The position numbers and the translations under genes were made by a program. A stretch of DNA of 40,239 nucleotides from Photobacterium sp. SKA34 (GTDB lineage: Bacteria; Pseudomonadota; Gammaproteobacteria; Enterobacterales; Vibrionaceae). The notes below the pieces were generated by a model that ran no database searches, was not told where the DNA came from, and saw only the letters and a list, made by a program, of their open reading frames with translations. Shown here piece by piece: positions 1 through 7,616 of this stretch. Positions within the stretch are counted from its first letter, which is position 1, and every line of letters starts with the position of its first letter. The stretch covers positions 1,285-41,523 of the forward strand of contig NZ_CH724146.1 of assembly GCF_000153325.1 (NCBI RefSeq), in the 5' to 3' direction.

Positions 1-1043
1 ATGCAATAGATAACGCTGAGGTTGTAGAATCTAACGCTTCAACAAGCGTTGATTCAGGTGAAACTGAATCCGCGACGGAAGAAGAGAGAGCAAAACCCGT
101 AGAGCAAGAAAAACCGAAATCGGAAGGCTTCTTTGCCCGTTTAATGCGTGGCTTAAAGAAAACTAAAACCAATTTTGGTGCGGGTTTCTTTGGTTTATTC
201 CGTGGAAAGAAAATTGATGATGAACTGTTTGAAGAGCTGGAAGAGCAGCTACTCATTGCAGATGTCGGCATGGATACCACGCTGAAAATTATCGAAAATC
301 TGACTGATAAAGCATCAAAAAAGGAACTTAAAGACGGTGAAGCCCTCTATGGTTTACTAAAAGATGAACTCGCTGGCATGTTAGCCAAAGTCGAACAACC
401 TTTGGTTATCGATACCAGCAAAAAGCCTTATGTCATCTTAATGGTAGGCGTAAATGGGGTGGGTAAAACGACTACTATCGGTAAGTTAGCTAAGCAATTC
501 CAAGCGGAAGGTAAATCTGTGATGTTAGCTGCGGGTGATACATTCCGTGCAGCTGCCGTTGAACAGTTACAAGTTTGGGGCGAACGAAACAATGTTCCTG
601 TTGTTGCCCAGCACACGGGCGCTGATAGTGCATCGGTGATCTTTGATGCCATTGAATCGGCAAAAGCAAAGAATATTGATGTGGTTATTGCCGATACTGC
701 TGGCCGTTTGCAAAACAAAGGCAACTTAATGGAAGAGCTGCGTAAGATTGTACGTGTAATGAAAAAGGTGGACGTTGATGCCCCTCATGAAATTATGCTA
801 ACTGTCGATGCGGGCACCGGTCAAAATGCGATTAGCCAAGCTAAATTGTTCAGTGATGTTGCTCCTGTATCAGGAATTACGATCACTAAATTAGATGGTA
901 CAGCGAAAGGCGGTGTGATCTTTGCGGTGGCAGATCAGTTTAATATTCCGATTCGATACATTGGTATCGGTGAAGGCATTGACGATCTCCGTCCATTTGC
1001 TGCAGAAGAATTTATTGAAGCATTATTTAGTGATGAGGAATAA
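1..1043 (+). CDS. ftsY: FtsY, signal recognition particle receptor (5' partial)
   Basis: SRP receptor GTPase that docks ribosome-SRP complexes at the inner membrane for co-translational insertion. The reading frame is open from the left edge (first full codon at 3), so the gene starts outside the window; the ATG at 144 is internal. The visible N-terminal part is acidic (Glu-rich), as expected of the FtsY A domain. The NG domain follows, with the P-loop GVNGVGKTTT near 447, DTFRAAA near 539, DTAGR near 695 and TKLDGTAKGG near 887. The C-terminal end is normal. The stop is 3 nt before the ftsE start, giving the conserved ftsY-ftsE-ftsX operon order. Identification is firm; only the 5' end is missing. 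Confidence 0.97.
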   Translation, partial: AIDNAEVVESNASTSVDSGETESATEEERAKPVEQEKPKSEGFFARLMRGLKKTKTNFGAGFFGLFRGKKIDDELFEELEEQLLIADVGMDTTLKIIENLTDKASKKELKDGEALYGLLKDELAGMLAKVEQPLVIDTSKKPYVILMVGVNGVGKTTTIGKLAKQFQAEGKSVMLAAGDTFRAAAVEQLQVWGERNNVPVVAQHTGADSASVIFDAIESAKAKNIDVVIADTAGRLQNKGNLMEELRKIVRVMKKVDVDAPHEIMLTVDAGTGQNAISQAKLFSDVAPVSGITITKLDGTAKGGVIFAVADQFNIPIRYIGIGEGIDDLRPFAAEEFIEALFSDEE

Positions 1044-1046
1044 AGT

Positions 1047-1715
1047 GTGATTCGATTTCAGCAGGTAAGTAAAGCTTATCGTGGCGGTAGGCAAGCTCTA
1101 CAGAAAGTAGATTTTCATCTACGTCCAGCAGACATGGCTTTTTTAACTGGTCACTCTGGTGCCGGTAAAAGTACCCTGCTGAAATTAATTTGTGCTTTAG
1201 AACGACCAAGTGATGGTCAGATCTGGTTTAATGGTCATGACATCACGCGATTACCGAATAAGCAGATCCCTTTTCTGCGTCGAAATATCGGCATTATTTT
1301 TCAAGATCATAAATTGTTAATGGATCGCAGTGTTTACGACAATGTCGCGTTACCACTGCGAGTTGAACAAGTCTCGGAAAATGAGATTAAGCGTCGTGTT
1401 TGTGCGGCACTTGATAAAGTTGGATTATTGGATAAAGCAAAATGTTTGCCGATCCAATTATCTGGCGGTGAGCAACAGCGTGTGGGTATTGCCCGCGCTG
1501 TTGTTAACAAACCTATGTTACTGCTAGCTGATGAGCCAACCGGTAACCTAGATGCAGATTTATCACAACAAGTACTACGCTTGTTTGAAGAATTTAATCG
1601 TGTTGGAGTCAGCGTTTTAATGGCAACTCACGATACATCATTATTAGCGAGTCGAAACTATCGTCGCTTTGATTTACAAAAAGGAAATCTAAGGGAGCTT
1701 ACTCATGGCGCGTAA
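1047..1715 (+). CDS. ftsE: FtsE, cell-division ABC transporter ATP-binding protein
   Basis: ATPase partner of FtsX. The FtsEX complex sits at the septum and controls periplasmic murein hydrolases through EnvC-type activators during division. The 222-residue protein has a Walker A motif (GHSGAGKST, residues 35-43), the ABC signature LSGGEQQ (138-144), and Walker B LLLLADE (about 158-163) followed by PTGNLD. The start is GTG at 1047, with GAGG 9-12 nt upstream inside the end of ftsY. The last 11 nt overlap ftsX, which suggests translational coupling. Length matches the family and nothing is unusual. Confidence 0.97.
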   Translation: MIRFQQVSKAYRGGRQALQKVDFHLRPADMAFLTGHSGAGKSTLLKLICALERPSDGQIWFNGHDITRLPNKQIPFLRRNIGIIFQDHKLLMDRSVYDNVALPLRVEQVSENEIKRRVCAALDKVGLLDKAKCLPIQLSGGEQQRVGIARAVVNKPMLLLADEPTGNLDADLSQQVLRLFEEFNRVGVSVLMATHDTSLLASRNYRRFDLQKGNLRELTHGA

Positions 1716-2637
1716 ATCTACGGGCTTTTTTGCGATCCATCGTCAGCAAGGAAGTGCCGCATTAAAGGATATGTTTCGTCGCCCACTAGGTAACTTTTTA
1801 ACCTTAGCAGTACTCGCATTTGCGTTAACGCTACCGTGTACTTTCTACTTAATGGCTAAAAATATCACGGTAGTGGCAGATTCTTGGCAAAACCCTAGCC
1901 AAATTACGCTGTATTTGAATAGCGATGTCAGTGATAGTGACGGTCAAGCTTTTGCTGATACAGTCAAAACCTGGCCTGAAGCAGAAAGTATTCAATATAT
2001 TTCTGCAGCCAAAGGGCTAGAAGAATTCCGTCAACACGGTGGCTTTGAGAAAGCATTGAGTTTGTTTGATAACCAAGATAATCCATTGCCAGCGGTCGTT
2101 ATTGTTAAGCCTGTACCTGATTGGCAAGGCGATGTGCAAGCACGTGCGCTAGCCGATAAATTAGGTAAAGAGCCACAAGTCAATGAAGTGCGTTTAGATA
2201 GTGATTGGCTACAACGTTTAGCCGCCATTCAAGATCTTGCTGTAACGTTAGCGGCATTGATGTCAGGTCTAATGCTCTTTGCCGTGTTCTTAATTGTTGG
2301 CAATACATTACGATTACAAGTGTTGAGCCACAAAGATGAAATTCAAGTGATGAAAATGGTGGGGGCAACCGACAGTTATATTTTGCGCCCTTATCTCTAT
2401 GTTGGCGCTTGGTATGGTTTGATTGCGGCCGTGATTGCTTGGATCTTAGCTGCAATTGTGACCCTGCTGCTTGATGAAGCTGTGGCTAAACTTGCTAACC
2501 TCTATGGAAGCAATTTTAGAATGATAGGATTGAGCTGGGATGAAAGCTTAATTATGGTTATGCTGGCCACCTTCTTAGGCTTGTTGGCAGCGCGGCTTTC
2601 TGCTGGTCGACATCTAAAAGAGATCGAGCCTGTGTAA
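1705..2637 (+). CDS. ftsX: FtsX, cell-division ABC transporter permease
   Basis: Membrane subunit of FtsEX. The 310-residue protein has the family layout: a basic cytoplasmic N-terminus, a first membrane helix at about 28-50, a periplasmic domain of roughly 110 residues that in E. coli binds EnvC, then three further hydrophobic segments (about 175-200, 230-255 and 280-300). The ATG lies 11 nt inside the end of ftsE, preceded by GGGAG. The next gene, rpoH, begins 185 nt downstream. No clear intrinsic terminator follows ftsX, so read-through into rpoH is possible. Confidence 0.95.
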   Translation: MARKSTGFFAIHRQQGSAALKDMFRRPLGNFLTLAVLAFALTLPCTFYLMAKNITVVADSWQNPSQITLYLNSDVSDSDGQAFADTVKTWPEAESIQYISAAKGLEEFRQHGGFEKALSLFDNQDNPLPAVVIVKPVPDWQGDVQARALADKLGKEPQVNEVRLDSDWLQRLAAIQDLAVTLAALMSGLMLFAVFLIVGNTLRLQVLSHKDEIQVMKMVGATDSYILRPYLYVGAWYGLIAAVIAWILAAIVTLLLDEAVAKLANLYGSNFRMIGLSWDESLIMVMLATFLGLLAARLSAGRHLKEIEPV

Positions 2638-2679
2638 CGTATTGTTTCTCAGTTCTGACATCATTTTTATTTATTATTG

Positions 2680-2739
2680 ATGCCTGTAATTCATATTCAT
2701 TTGCGCTTGAGCTTGCAATTGAACTATGTTTACAGGCAT
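2680..2739. repeat. 10-bp perfect inverted repeat upstream of rpoH
   Basis: ATGCCTGTAA at 2680-2689 is the exact reverse complement of TTACAGGCAT at 2730-2739, with 40 nt between the arms. No run of T follows on either strand, so it does not look like an intrinsic terminator. It lies within the ftsX-rpoH gap, where the rpoH promoters should be. A weak sigma-70-like pair (TTGCAA at 2713, CATTAT 18 nt later) overlaps the right arm. The function is unknown; it could be an operator or a leader hairpin. Confidence 0.4.
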
Positions 2740-2822
2740 TATTGCAGGTTCACGTAACGTAAGCTGTCGTTTATTTATCGTTACGATAGAACAAAAATAG
2801 CACAAACACGCGAGGTCTTTGA

Positions 2823-3683
2823 ATGTCACAAGAGATGTCTGCAATGGCTCTGGTATCAACGGAAAGTTTAGATAGTTATATCCAAACTGTTAATCGTTAT
2901 CCAATGCTCACGCCTGAGCGTGAGAAAGAGTTAGCTGAACGTCTGCATTACGATGATGATATTAATTCTGCGAAAGCATTAGTAATGTCGCATCTGCGCT
3001 TCGTTGTTCATATTGCTCGTGGTTATTCTGGTTATGGCCTGCCAATTGCCGATCTTATTCAAGAAGGCAATATTGGTTTAATGAAAGCCGTGAAACGATT
3101 TAACCCCGAAGTAGGGGTGCGGCTAGTGTCGTTTGCCGTGCATTGGATTAAAGCAGAAATCCATGAATATGTATTGCGTAATTGGCGAATAGTGAAAGTC
3201 GCAACGACCAAAGCACAGCGTAAATTATTCTTTAACCTACGTAAGTCGAAAAAGCGCTTGGGTTGGTTTAATAATGATGAAGTCAATATGGTCGCAGAGC
3301 AGCTTGGTGTTGAACCTTCCGATGTTCGTGAAATGGAATCGCGTCTCGCAGCGCAAGATCCTACGTTTGAAATGCAAAATGACGATGACGAGCGTGATAC
3401 CACACCGGTTGCTCCAGCTTACTACTTAGAAGATAAAAGCTCTGATGTCGCATTAACGTATGAAGAAAACAACTGGGAAAATCATGCTAATAATAGATTA
3501 TCCCAAGCGTTGGCGAGCCTTGATGAACGTAGTCAGCATATCGTACGTTCACGTTGGTTAGATGATGAAAAATCAACCTTGCAAGATTTAGCTAATAACT
3601 ATGGTGTTTCTGCTGAGCGTATTCGTCAGTTAGAAAAAAATGCGATGAAAAAGTTAAAAGATGCAGTGGGCGATTTTTATTGA
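2823..3683 (+). CDS. rpoH: RpoH, heat-shock sigma factor (sigma-32)
   Basis: Alternative sigma factor that directs RNA polymerase to heat-shock promoters (chaperones and proteases). The 286-residue protein shows region 2 ([38 protein letters not shown] and the following melting segment), the RpoH box QRKLFFNLR at about residues 132-140 that is diagnostic for the sigma-32 group, and region 4.2 at the end ([18 protein letters not shown]). Gene order ftsYEX-rpoH is conserved with E. coli. In E. coli, rpoH is controlled by mRNA structure in the 5' coding region and by DnaK/FtsH-dependent turnover; this is family knowledge and is not demonstrated here. A strong terminator follows. Confidence 0.97.
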   Translation: MSQEMSAMALVSTESLDSYIQTVNRYPMLTPEREKELAERLHYDDDINSAKALVMSHLRFVVHIARGYSGYGLPIADLIQEGNIGLMKAVKRFNPEVGVRLVSFAVHWIKAEIHEYVLRNWRIVKVATTKAQRKLFFNLRKSKKRLGWFNNDEVNMVAEQLGVEPSDVREMESRLAAQDPTFEMQNDDDERDTTPVAPAYYLEDKSSDVALTYEENNWENHANNRLSQALASLDERSQHIVRSRWLDDEKSTLQDLANNYGVSAERIRQLEKNAMKKLKDAVGDFY

Positions 3684-3703
3684 TCCTTTGTATTATGAAG
3701 ATG

Positions 3704-3732
3704 AGAAGCCGACCTAAGTGTCGGCTTTTTTG
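3704..3732 (+). terminator. Intrinsic terminator of rpoH
   Basis: The 8-bp stem AAGCCGAC (3706-3713) / GTCGGCTT (3720-3727) has a 6-nt loop and runs into a T tract at 3726-3731, 22 nt after the rpoH stop codon. Confidence 0.9.
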
Positions 3733-3859
3733 TGCCTGAGGATCCGTAATGAAGTTGATAAACAGACTGATCTAACTCAATTGCCGTAGTTGACTATCAT
3801 CTTGAATACAATGAGATAAACATCACAATTGTGGGTATAGCTGTGCATGAAATGGTATG

Positions 3860-3868
3860 TTATCCACA
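3860..3868 (+). promoter_or_regulatory. DnaA box, perfect consensus
   Basis: TTATCCACA, identical to the high-affinity R1/R4-type DnaA box. Seven bases separate it from a pair of GATC sites at 3875 and 3880. Confidence 0.65.
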
Positions 3869-3942
3869 GCTTATGATCGGATCCTAACTATATGTAGTGG
3901 ATCCTTTGTTGTCTAAACACATTATCAACGCAATTCACAGCT

Positions 3943-3951
3943 TTTTCCACA
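3943..3951 (+). promoter_or_regulatory. DnaA box, relaxed consensus
   Basis: TTTTCCACA fits the relaxed DnaA consensus TT(A/T)TNCACA. It differs from the strict box at one position and has the same orientation as the box at 3860. Confidence 0.4.
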
Positions 3952-4040
3952 GGTGGTTACTTTTTGTTCATATTGTGGTTATGATCATCGACAAGTCTTT
4001 GTCTTCATTTGAAACTTCATTAGCTAATAAGATGCCTGTG

Positions 4041-4049
4041 TGTGGATAA
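4041..4049 (-). promoter_or_regulatory. DnaA box, perfect consensus, inverted
   Basis: TGTGGATAA on the plus strand is the reverse complement of TTATCCACA. It lies 180 bp from the first perfect box, in the opposite orientation, just before an AT-rich stretch (4051-4085). Confidence 0.65.
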
Positions 4050-4234
4050 ACCCTGATTTTGTCATGGAATATATTCTATAAAAGCTGAGGTATACTGTGC
4101 TTAATAATGAGATATCGCAGTAAAAGTCAGGATCATGTGAAAAGGATCTTGTATAGGATTAGCGGATCATATTATTTAGCATTTAGTAGATCACGATGCG
4201 ATGATAACAATAACAAGTCAGGTAAAGGAAAGTC

Positions 4235-4561
4235 ATGGAACAGTTTCAACATATCTCAGTCGAACAGGCTTATCAGCTATTACAACAAACGGATAGTCAG
4301 GCCGTTTTAGTCGATATTCGCGATCCTCAGTCATTTGCCTTAGCGCATCCAGAGCAAGCGTTTCATTTAACCAATGACACCATGGTTAGCTGGATGGGTG
4401 AGGTGGATTTCGAGCAGCCAGTGATTGTGATGTGCTATCACGGTATTAGCAGTCAAGGCGCTGCGCAGTATTTGATCAATCAAGGTTATGAAAATGTGTA
4501 TAGCTTAGATGGTGGCTTTGAAGGTTGGCGTCGTGCGGCATTACCTGTGATTGAAGCATAA
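4235..4561 (+). CDS. glpE: GlpE, thiosulfate sulfurtransferase (single-domain rhodanese)
   Basis: Small cytoplasmic rhodanese that transfers sulfane sulfur from thiosulfate to acceptors such as cyanide or thioredoxin. The 108-residue length equals E. coli GlpE. The active-site loop CYHGISS contains the catalytic cysteine, Cys67; E. coli has CYHGNSS. The N-terminal [14 protein letters not shown] segment is typical of rhodaneses. The ATG at 4235 is preceded by AAAGGAAAG. glpG follows after 79 nt as in the E. coli glpEGR locus, but glpR is absent here. The gene directly adjoins the GATC-rich region. Confidence 0.95.
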   Translation: MEQFQHISVEQAYQLLQQTDSQAVLVDIRDPQSFALAHPEQAFHLTNDTMVSWMGEVDFEQPVIVMCYHGISSQGAAQYLINQGYENVYSLDGGFEGWRRAALPVIEA

Positions 4562-4640
4562 AGGCTTTACAGTGGTATCGAGCGCGCGATAATGATAGAT
4601 CTTAAGTAAGATTCTATTTTCGAACAGAAAGGTCATCATT

Positions 4641-5483
4641 ATGTATCGCTTAGCGGGATTTTATAACCCACGACAGGCACAAGCTTTTATCGATTATATG
4701 GCCTATCGAGGTATCGAAATATCGATGGCGCCAGAGCCTGAAGGTAAATTTGCATTATGGTTGGCAGATGAGCAATACCTCGTTGAAGCAGAAACCGAGC
4801 TTAATGCATTTTTACTCGACCCCAATAATAAAAAATATCAAGCGGCATCTTGGCAAGTCGCTGAAAGCCGAACCGCAAAGTTTAACTACAGTAATCCAAG
4901 TTTGATCAACATGGTTAAAGCTCAAGCCGGGCCTTTTACCTTATTGGTCATGGTCGCATCATTGGTGATTTATGGTTTATGGTTACTCGGTTTTGAACAG
5001 GTCTTATTTGAGTGGCTACATTTCCCGTTTATGAATGGCGATCAATGGGAATTATGGCGTTACTTCTCTCACTCATTACTGCATTTTTCTCCTATTCATG
5101 TGATTTTTAACTGCCTATGGTGGTGGTTACTGGGCGGGCAAATTGAACGCCATAGTGGTCCTGCTAAATTAGTGCAGATTTTTTTACTGTCCTCATTAGT
5201 CTCTGGTTTTGGTCAGTTCTGGCTTGATGGGCCTAATTTCGGCGGTTTATCTGGTGTGGTGTATGCGCTATTAGGCTACATCTGGTGGATGGGATGGCTG
5301 GCACCACAGCGAGGTTTAGTAATTGCCCGCTCTTACGTTGTGTTTATGTTGGTATGGCTAGTGATCGGATTTGTTGAGCCGATGGGAATGTCGATTGCTA
5401 ATATGGCGCACTTGTTTGGCTTAATTTCAGGCTGTGTGATTGCGTTATTTGACGCTAAAGTGAATCCACCAAAGCGTGCTTAA
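4641..5483 (+). CDS. glpG: GlpG, rhomboid intramembrane serine protease
   Basis: Inner-membrane rhomboid protease that cleaves transmembrane segments. The 280 residues comprise a soluble N-terminal domain (about 1-85) and six membrane helices from about residue 98. The catalytic dyad is visible: Ser204 in GGLSGVVY and His257 in ANMAHLFG. The conserved HxxxN of helix 2 is His153/Asn157 in HVIFN. An AAAGG sequence precedes the ATG. It is transcribed with glpE and ends facing the convergent FliL-like gene, from which it is separated by a long hairpin. Confidence 0.95.
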   Translation: MYRLAGFYNPRQAQAFIDYMAYRGIEISMAPEPEGKFALWLADEQYLVEAETELNAFLLDPNNKKYQAASWQVAESRTAKFNYSNPSLINMVKAQAGPFTLLVMVASLVIYGLWLLGFEQVLFEWLHFPFMNGDQWELWRYFSHSLLHFSPIHVIFNCLWWWLLGGQIERHSGPAKLVQIFLLSSLVSGFGQFWLDGPNFGGLSGVVYALLGYIWWMGWLAPQRGLVIARSYVVFMLVWLVIGFVEPMGMSIANMAHLFGLISGCVIALFDAKVNPPKRA

Positions 5484-5495
5484 TAACGGAAAGAC

Positions 5496-5530
5496 AATAT
5501 CGTTAAAGGGAAGTTTGCTTTAACGATATT
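5496..5530. terminator. Hairpin between convergent glpG and the FliL-like gene
   Basis: The perfect 13-bp stem AATATCGTTAAAG (5496-5508) / CTTTAACGATATT (5518-5530) has a 9-nt loop and sits between two converging genes. It is followed on the plus strand by T-rich sequence. A bidirectional terminator is likely, though the adjacent T runs are short. Confidence 0.6.
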
Positions 5531-5545
5531 TCACTGCTTTTTCTT

Positions 5546-5965
5546 TTATTGATAAAGAAACTTAGTAAAGAGCAGCTCAGCGACAGGCTGTTGGCGTGTT
5601 TCTGTTAGCAGGAGTCGATTGACTTCATCTTGGCAAGCTCGGCGGATCTCTTCACGGCCAGCAAGCGATTTGATTTTTGCTTCTGGTTGTTTACTCACAA
5701 TATCAATAATGGCATCACGAATAAGCGGGGTATGATGCTCAATATTGGTTAGGTTGGTTTGATTGTTTATCATCAAATCTACTTGGAGATGAATATAACC
5801 CAGCCGTTTACCTTGGGTAACATAGTTGGTTGTGATGTCAGGCTCTAACGTGTAGTAAGTGATTTGAGGGGGAGCTGCCACATCTTGATTAGATGCTAAT
5901 GCCACTGGGCTTTGAAGCATGCTGACAAGCGTTAGCGCTGCCGCAAAAATAGATAATTTTATCAT
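5546..5965 (-). CDS. FliL-like protein outside a flagellar cluster
   Basis: Predicted 139-residue exported or membrane-anchored protein. A basic/hydrophobic N-terminus (MIKLSIFAAALTLVSML) ends in AxA-like residues that could be a signal peptide cut site or a membrane anchor. The remainder resembles the periplasmic domain of FliL: a YYTLEP strand, a YIHLQVDLMI strand, the helix around LIRDAIIDIVSKQ, and a C-terminal ending LLFTKFLYQ. The open frame begins at a GTG at 5983, but the ATG at 5965 puts the hydrophobic stretch at the N-terminus; neither has a clear ribosome binding site. No other flagellar gene is nearby, so a flagellar role is uncertain. The gene is divergent from ubiC. Confidence 0.75.
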   Translation of the reverse strand: MIKLSIFAAALTLVSMLQSPVALASNQDVAAPPQITYYTLEPDITTNYVTQGKRLGYIHLQVDLMINNQTNLTNIEHHTPLIRDAIIDIVSKQPEAKIKSLAGREEIRRACQDEVNRLLLTETRQQPVAELLFTKFLYQ

Positions 5966-6133
5966 TATACTTATGTTGTCCACTTAGTTTGTGAGAAACA
6001 GGTGTAATCTTTGCACGGTAACGATATTCGTACTGGTTACAGCTTGCTACAATAGCAGATGATTATGGTAATAAATTAACCGAATACAACCAAGTGTTAT
6101 CGATCACGAGTTTGTTGATTAAGTAGTGAGAAA

Positions 6134-6676
6134 ATGTCGGAATTCAAGCAGTTATATAGTCCGTTACTCGAAGGAGCTGTATGGTATCCAGCCTCTGAAT
6201 GGGCATTAGAAGGACGTTCCGTTAGTTCTTGGTTACTCGAGCCTGATTCTTTATCGCGCCGTTTAGCTGCGCATTGTCGTGTTTTTTCAGTCACAGTATT
6301 AGCGCAAAACGTAATAAAAAATAGTGAGCTGTCACTATCAGAGCGTGCGTTGTTAGGACGCAGTGATTGCCTTGAACGTATCGTTATGCTCAATGGTGAT
6401 CAACAGCCTTGGGTCTATGCTCGAACACTAATGCCGACCACTATATTATGTGGGGACGAAAGTGATTTAGCCGAATTAGGCGCTAACCCTTTAGGGTATC
6501 GTATTTTTAATGGCAACAATTCCCGTCGTGATGCTCTGGAAGTTGCAAAAATCGGCATGCCGGAACAATCGATTTGGGCTCGGCGCTCAAGATTATGGAT
6601 TAATGAAAAACCTATGCTGGTGGCAGAGTTGTTTTTACCTCGCTCACCGGTGTATGCAAGGAATAACAAATGTTAG
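6134..6676 (+). CDS. ubiC: UbiC, chorismate pyruvate-lyase
   Basis: First committed enzyme of ubiquinone synthesis: chorismate to 4-hydroxybenzoate plus pyruvate, in the cytoplasm. The 180-residue protein is slightly longer than the E. coli enzyme. Family features include the [11 protein letters not shown] segment near residues 35-45, the substrate-loop region around [21 protein letters not shown], and the C-terminal MLVAELFLP, whose Glu corresponds to the conserved catalytic-site acidic residue. The last 7 nt overlap ubiA, the next pathway enzyme, so the two are probably co-translated. Confidence 0.93.
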   Translation: MSEFKQLYSPLLEGAVWYPASEWALEGRSVSSWLLEPDSLSRRLAAHCRVFSVTVLAQNVIKNSELSLSERALLGRSDCLERIVMLNGDQQPWVYARTLMPTTILCGDESDLAELGANPLGYRIFNGNNSRRDALEVAKIGMPEQSIWARRSRLWINEKPMLVAELFLPRSPVYARNNKC

Positions 6677-7530
6677 AAATGACTAAGGCGAGAGCGTTTT
6701 GGCAATTAGCGCGTTTTGATCGTCCAATTGGCAGCTTATTATTATTATGGCCAACCTTGTGGGCACTTTTTCTTGCCGCAGATGGCATGCCAAATATAAA
6801 TGTATTAATTGTTTTTGTCTTAGGTGTCATTTTCATGCGTGCAGCAGGGTGTGTGATTAATGACTTTGCTGACCGTAATTTTGATGGTCATGTTAAACGT
6901 ACTAAAGATCGCCCTATGCCATCGGGTAAAGTGTCTGAGCGCGAAGCGTTAGGCTTATTTTTCTTGTTAGTACTGGTGTCTTTTTTACTGGTTTTAACCA
7001 TGAATAGCTTAACCATCATGTTATCTGTGGTGGGATTACTATTAGCGGCATGTTATCCATTCATGAAGCGCTATACCCATCTACCTCAGTTGGTTTTAGG
7101 TGTGGCATTTGGTTGGTCTATTCCAATGGCATATGCAGCACAAGCAGGTGACTTATCACTGAGTGCATGGCTATTATTTACCGCCAATATTTTGTGGACG
7201 ATTGCGTATGACACCCAATATGCGATGGTGGATCGGGATGATGATTTAAAGGTTGGGATTAAGTCGACAGCCATCTTATTTGGACGTTTTGACAAGCTAA
7301 TTATTGGCTTACTTCAGCTTGCAACGCTGAGCTTATTGATTGCTGTCGGTATGGTGCTGCAATTAGGTCAAGTGTATTACTGGTCATTGTTGCTAGCGTC
7401 AGGCTTATTTGTTTATCAACAGATGTTGCTTAAAGAGCGCCTACGTGAAAGCTGTTTCCGTGCGTTTTTAAATAACAACTACTTCGGTATGATCGTCTGT
7501 TTAGGCATAGTGCTAAGTGTTTGCTTTTAG
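6670..7530 (+). CDS. ubiA: UbiA, 4-hydroxybenzoate octaprenyltransferase
   Basis: Integral membrane prenyltransferase that attaches the polyprenyl tail to 4-hydroxybenzoate, the step after UbiC. The 286 residues form about eight or nine hydrophobic helices. The two Asp-rich, Mg2+/diphosphate-binding motifs are clear: NDFADRNFD at 64-72 and [12 protein letters not shown] at 181-192. The ATG at 6670 overlaps the ubiC stop. A second ATG in frame at 6679 is possible and would remove three residues. The gene ends at a terminator shared with the convergent plsB. Confidence 0.95.
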   Translation: MLEMTKARAFWQLARFDRPIGSLLLLWPTLWALFLAADGMPNINVLIVFVLGVIFMRAAGCVINDFADRNFDGHVKRTKDRPMPSGKVSEREALGLFFLLVLVSFLLVLTMNSLTIMLSVVGLLLAACYPFMKRYTHLPQLVLGVAFGWSIPMAYAAQAGDLSLSAWLLFTANILWTIAYDTQYAMVDRDDDLKVGIKSTAILFGRFDKLIIGLLQLATLSLLIAVGMVLQLGQVYYWSLLLASGLFVYQQMLLKERLRESCFRAFLNNNYFGMIVCLGIVLSVCF

Positions 7531-7574
7531 TGAGTAATGATTGAATTTTGCCTTAGTTGATTGGATTGAATATA

Positions 7575-7605
7575 TAAAAAAAGCGCCGGTTAGGCGCTTT
7601 TTTTA
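7575..7605. terminator. Bidirectional terminator between ubiA and plsB
   Basis: The stem AAAAAAGCGCC (7577-7587) / GGCGCTTTTTT (7593-7603) has a 5-nt loop. A run of T follows on the plus strand and a run of A precedes the stem, so it can serve both converging genes. Confidence 0.9.
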
Positions 7606-7616
7606 TTTACGTAATA

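Larger units (their letters stand above)
3733..4234. other. oriC-like non-coding region (DnaA boxes and dense GATC sites)
   Basis: About 500 bp without a plausible gene. It carries two perfect DnaA boxes (3860-3868 on plus, 4041-4049 on minus), a relaxed box TTTTCCACA (3943-3951), and ten Dam sites GATC starting at 3741, 3769, 3875, 3880, 3900, 3983, 4131, 4145, 4165 and 4189; about two would be expected by chance. The last four fall in 62 bp of AT-rich sequence next to glpE. The combination of DnaA boxes, clustered Dam sites and an AT-rich flank is that of an enterobacterial-type oriC or of a DnaA/SeqA control locus. However, the Vibrionaceae chromosome 1 origin normally lies between mnmG and mioC, so a role as the main origin is not assumed. 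A glpE promoter must also lie here. Confidence 0.55.

Noticed and set aside
144..1043. ftsY as a complete gene starting at ATG 144
   Set aside because: The frame is open to the left edge with an acidic FtsY-like N-terminal segment, so this ATG is internal.
3741..4192. crtS, the chromosome 1 site that triggers chromosome 2 replication
   Set aside because: An ATGATCA core resembling RctB sites occurs at 3981, but crtS in V. cholerae lies in a different gene neighbourhood and I could not match its sequence.
4107..4310. 67-residue open frame in the rpoH-glpE gap
   Set aside because: It overlaps the GATC-rich region and the start of glpE in another frame, lacks a ribosome binding site and has no protein-like composition.
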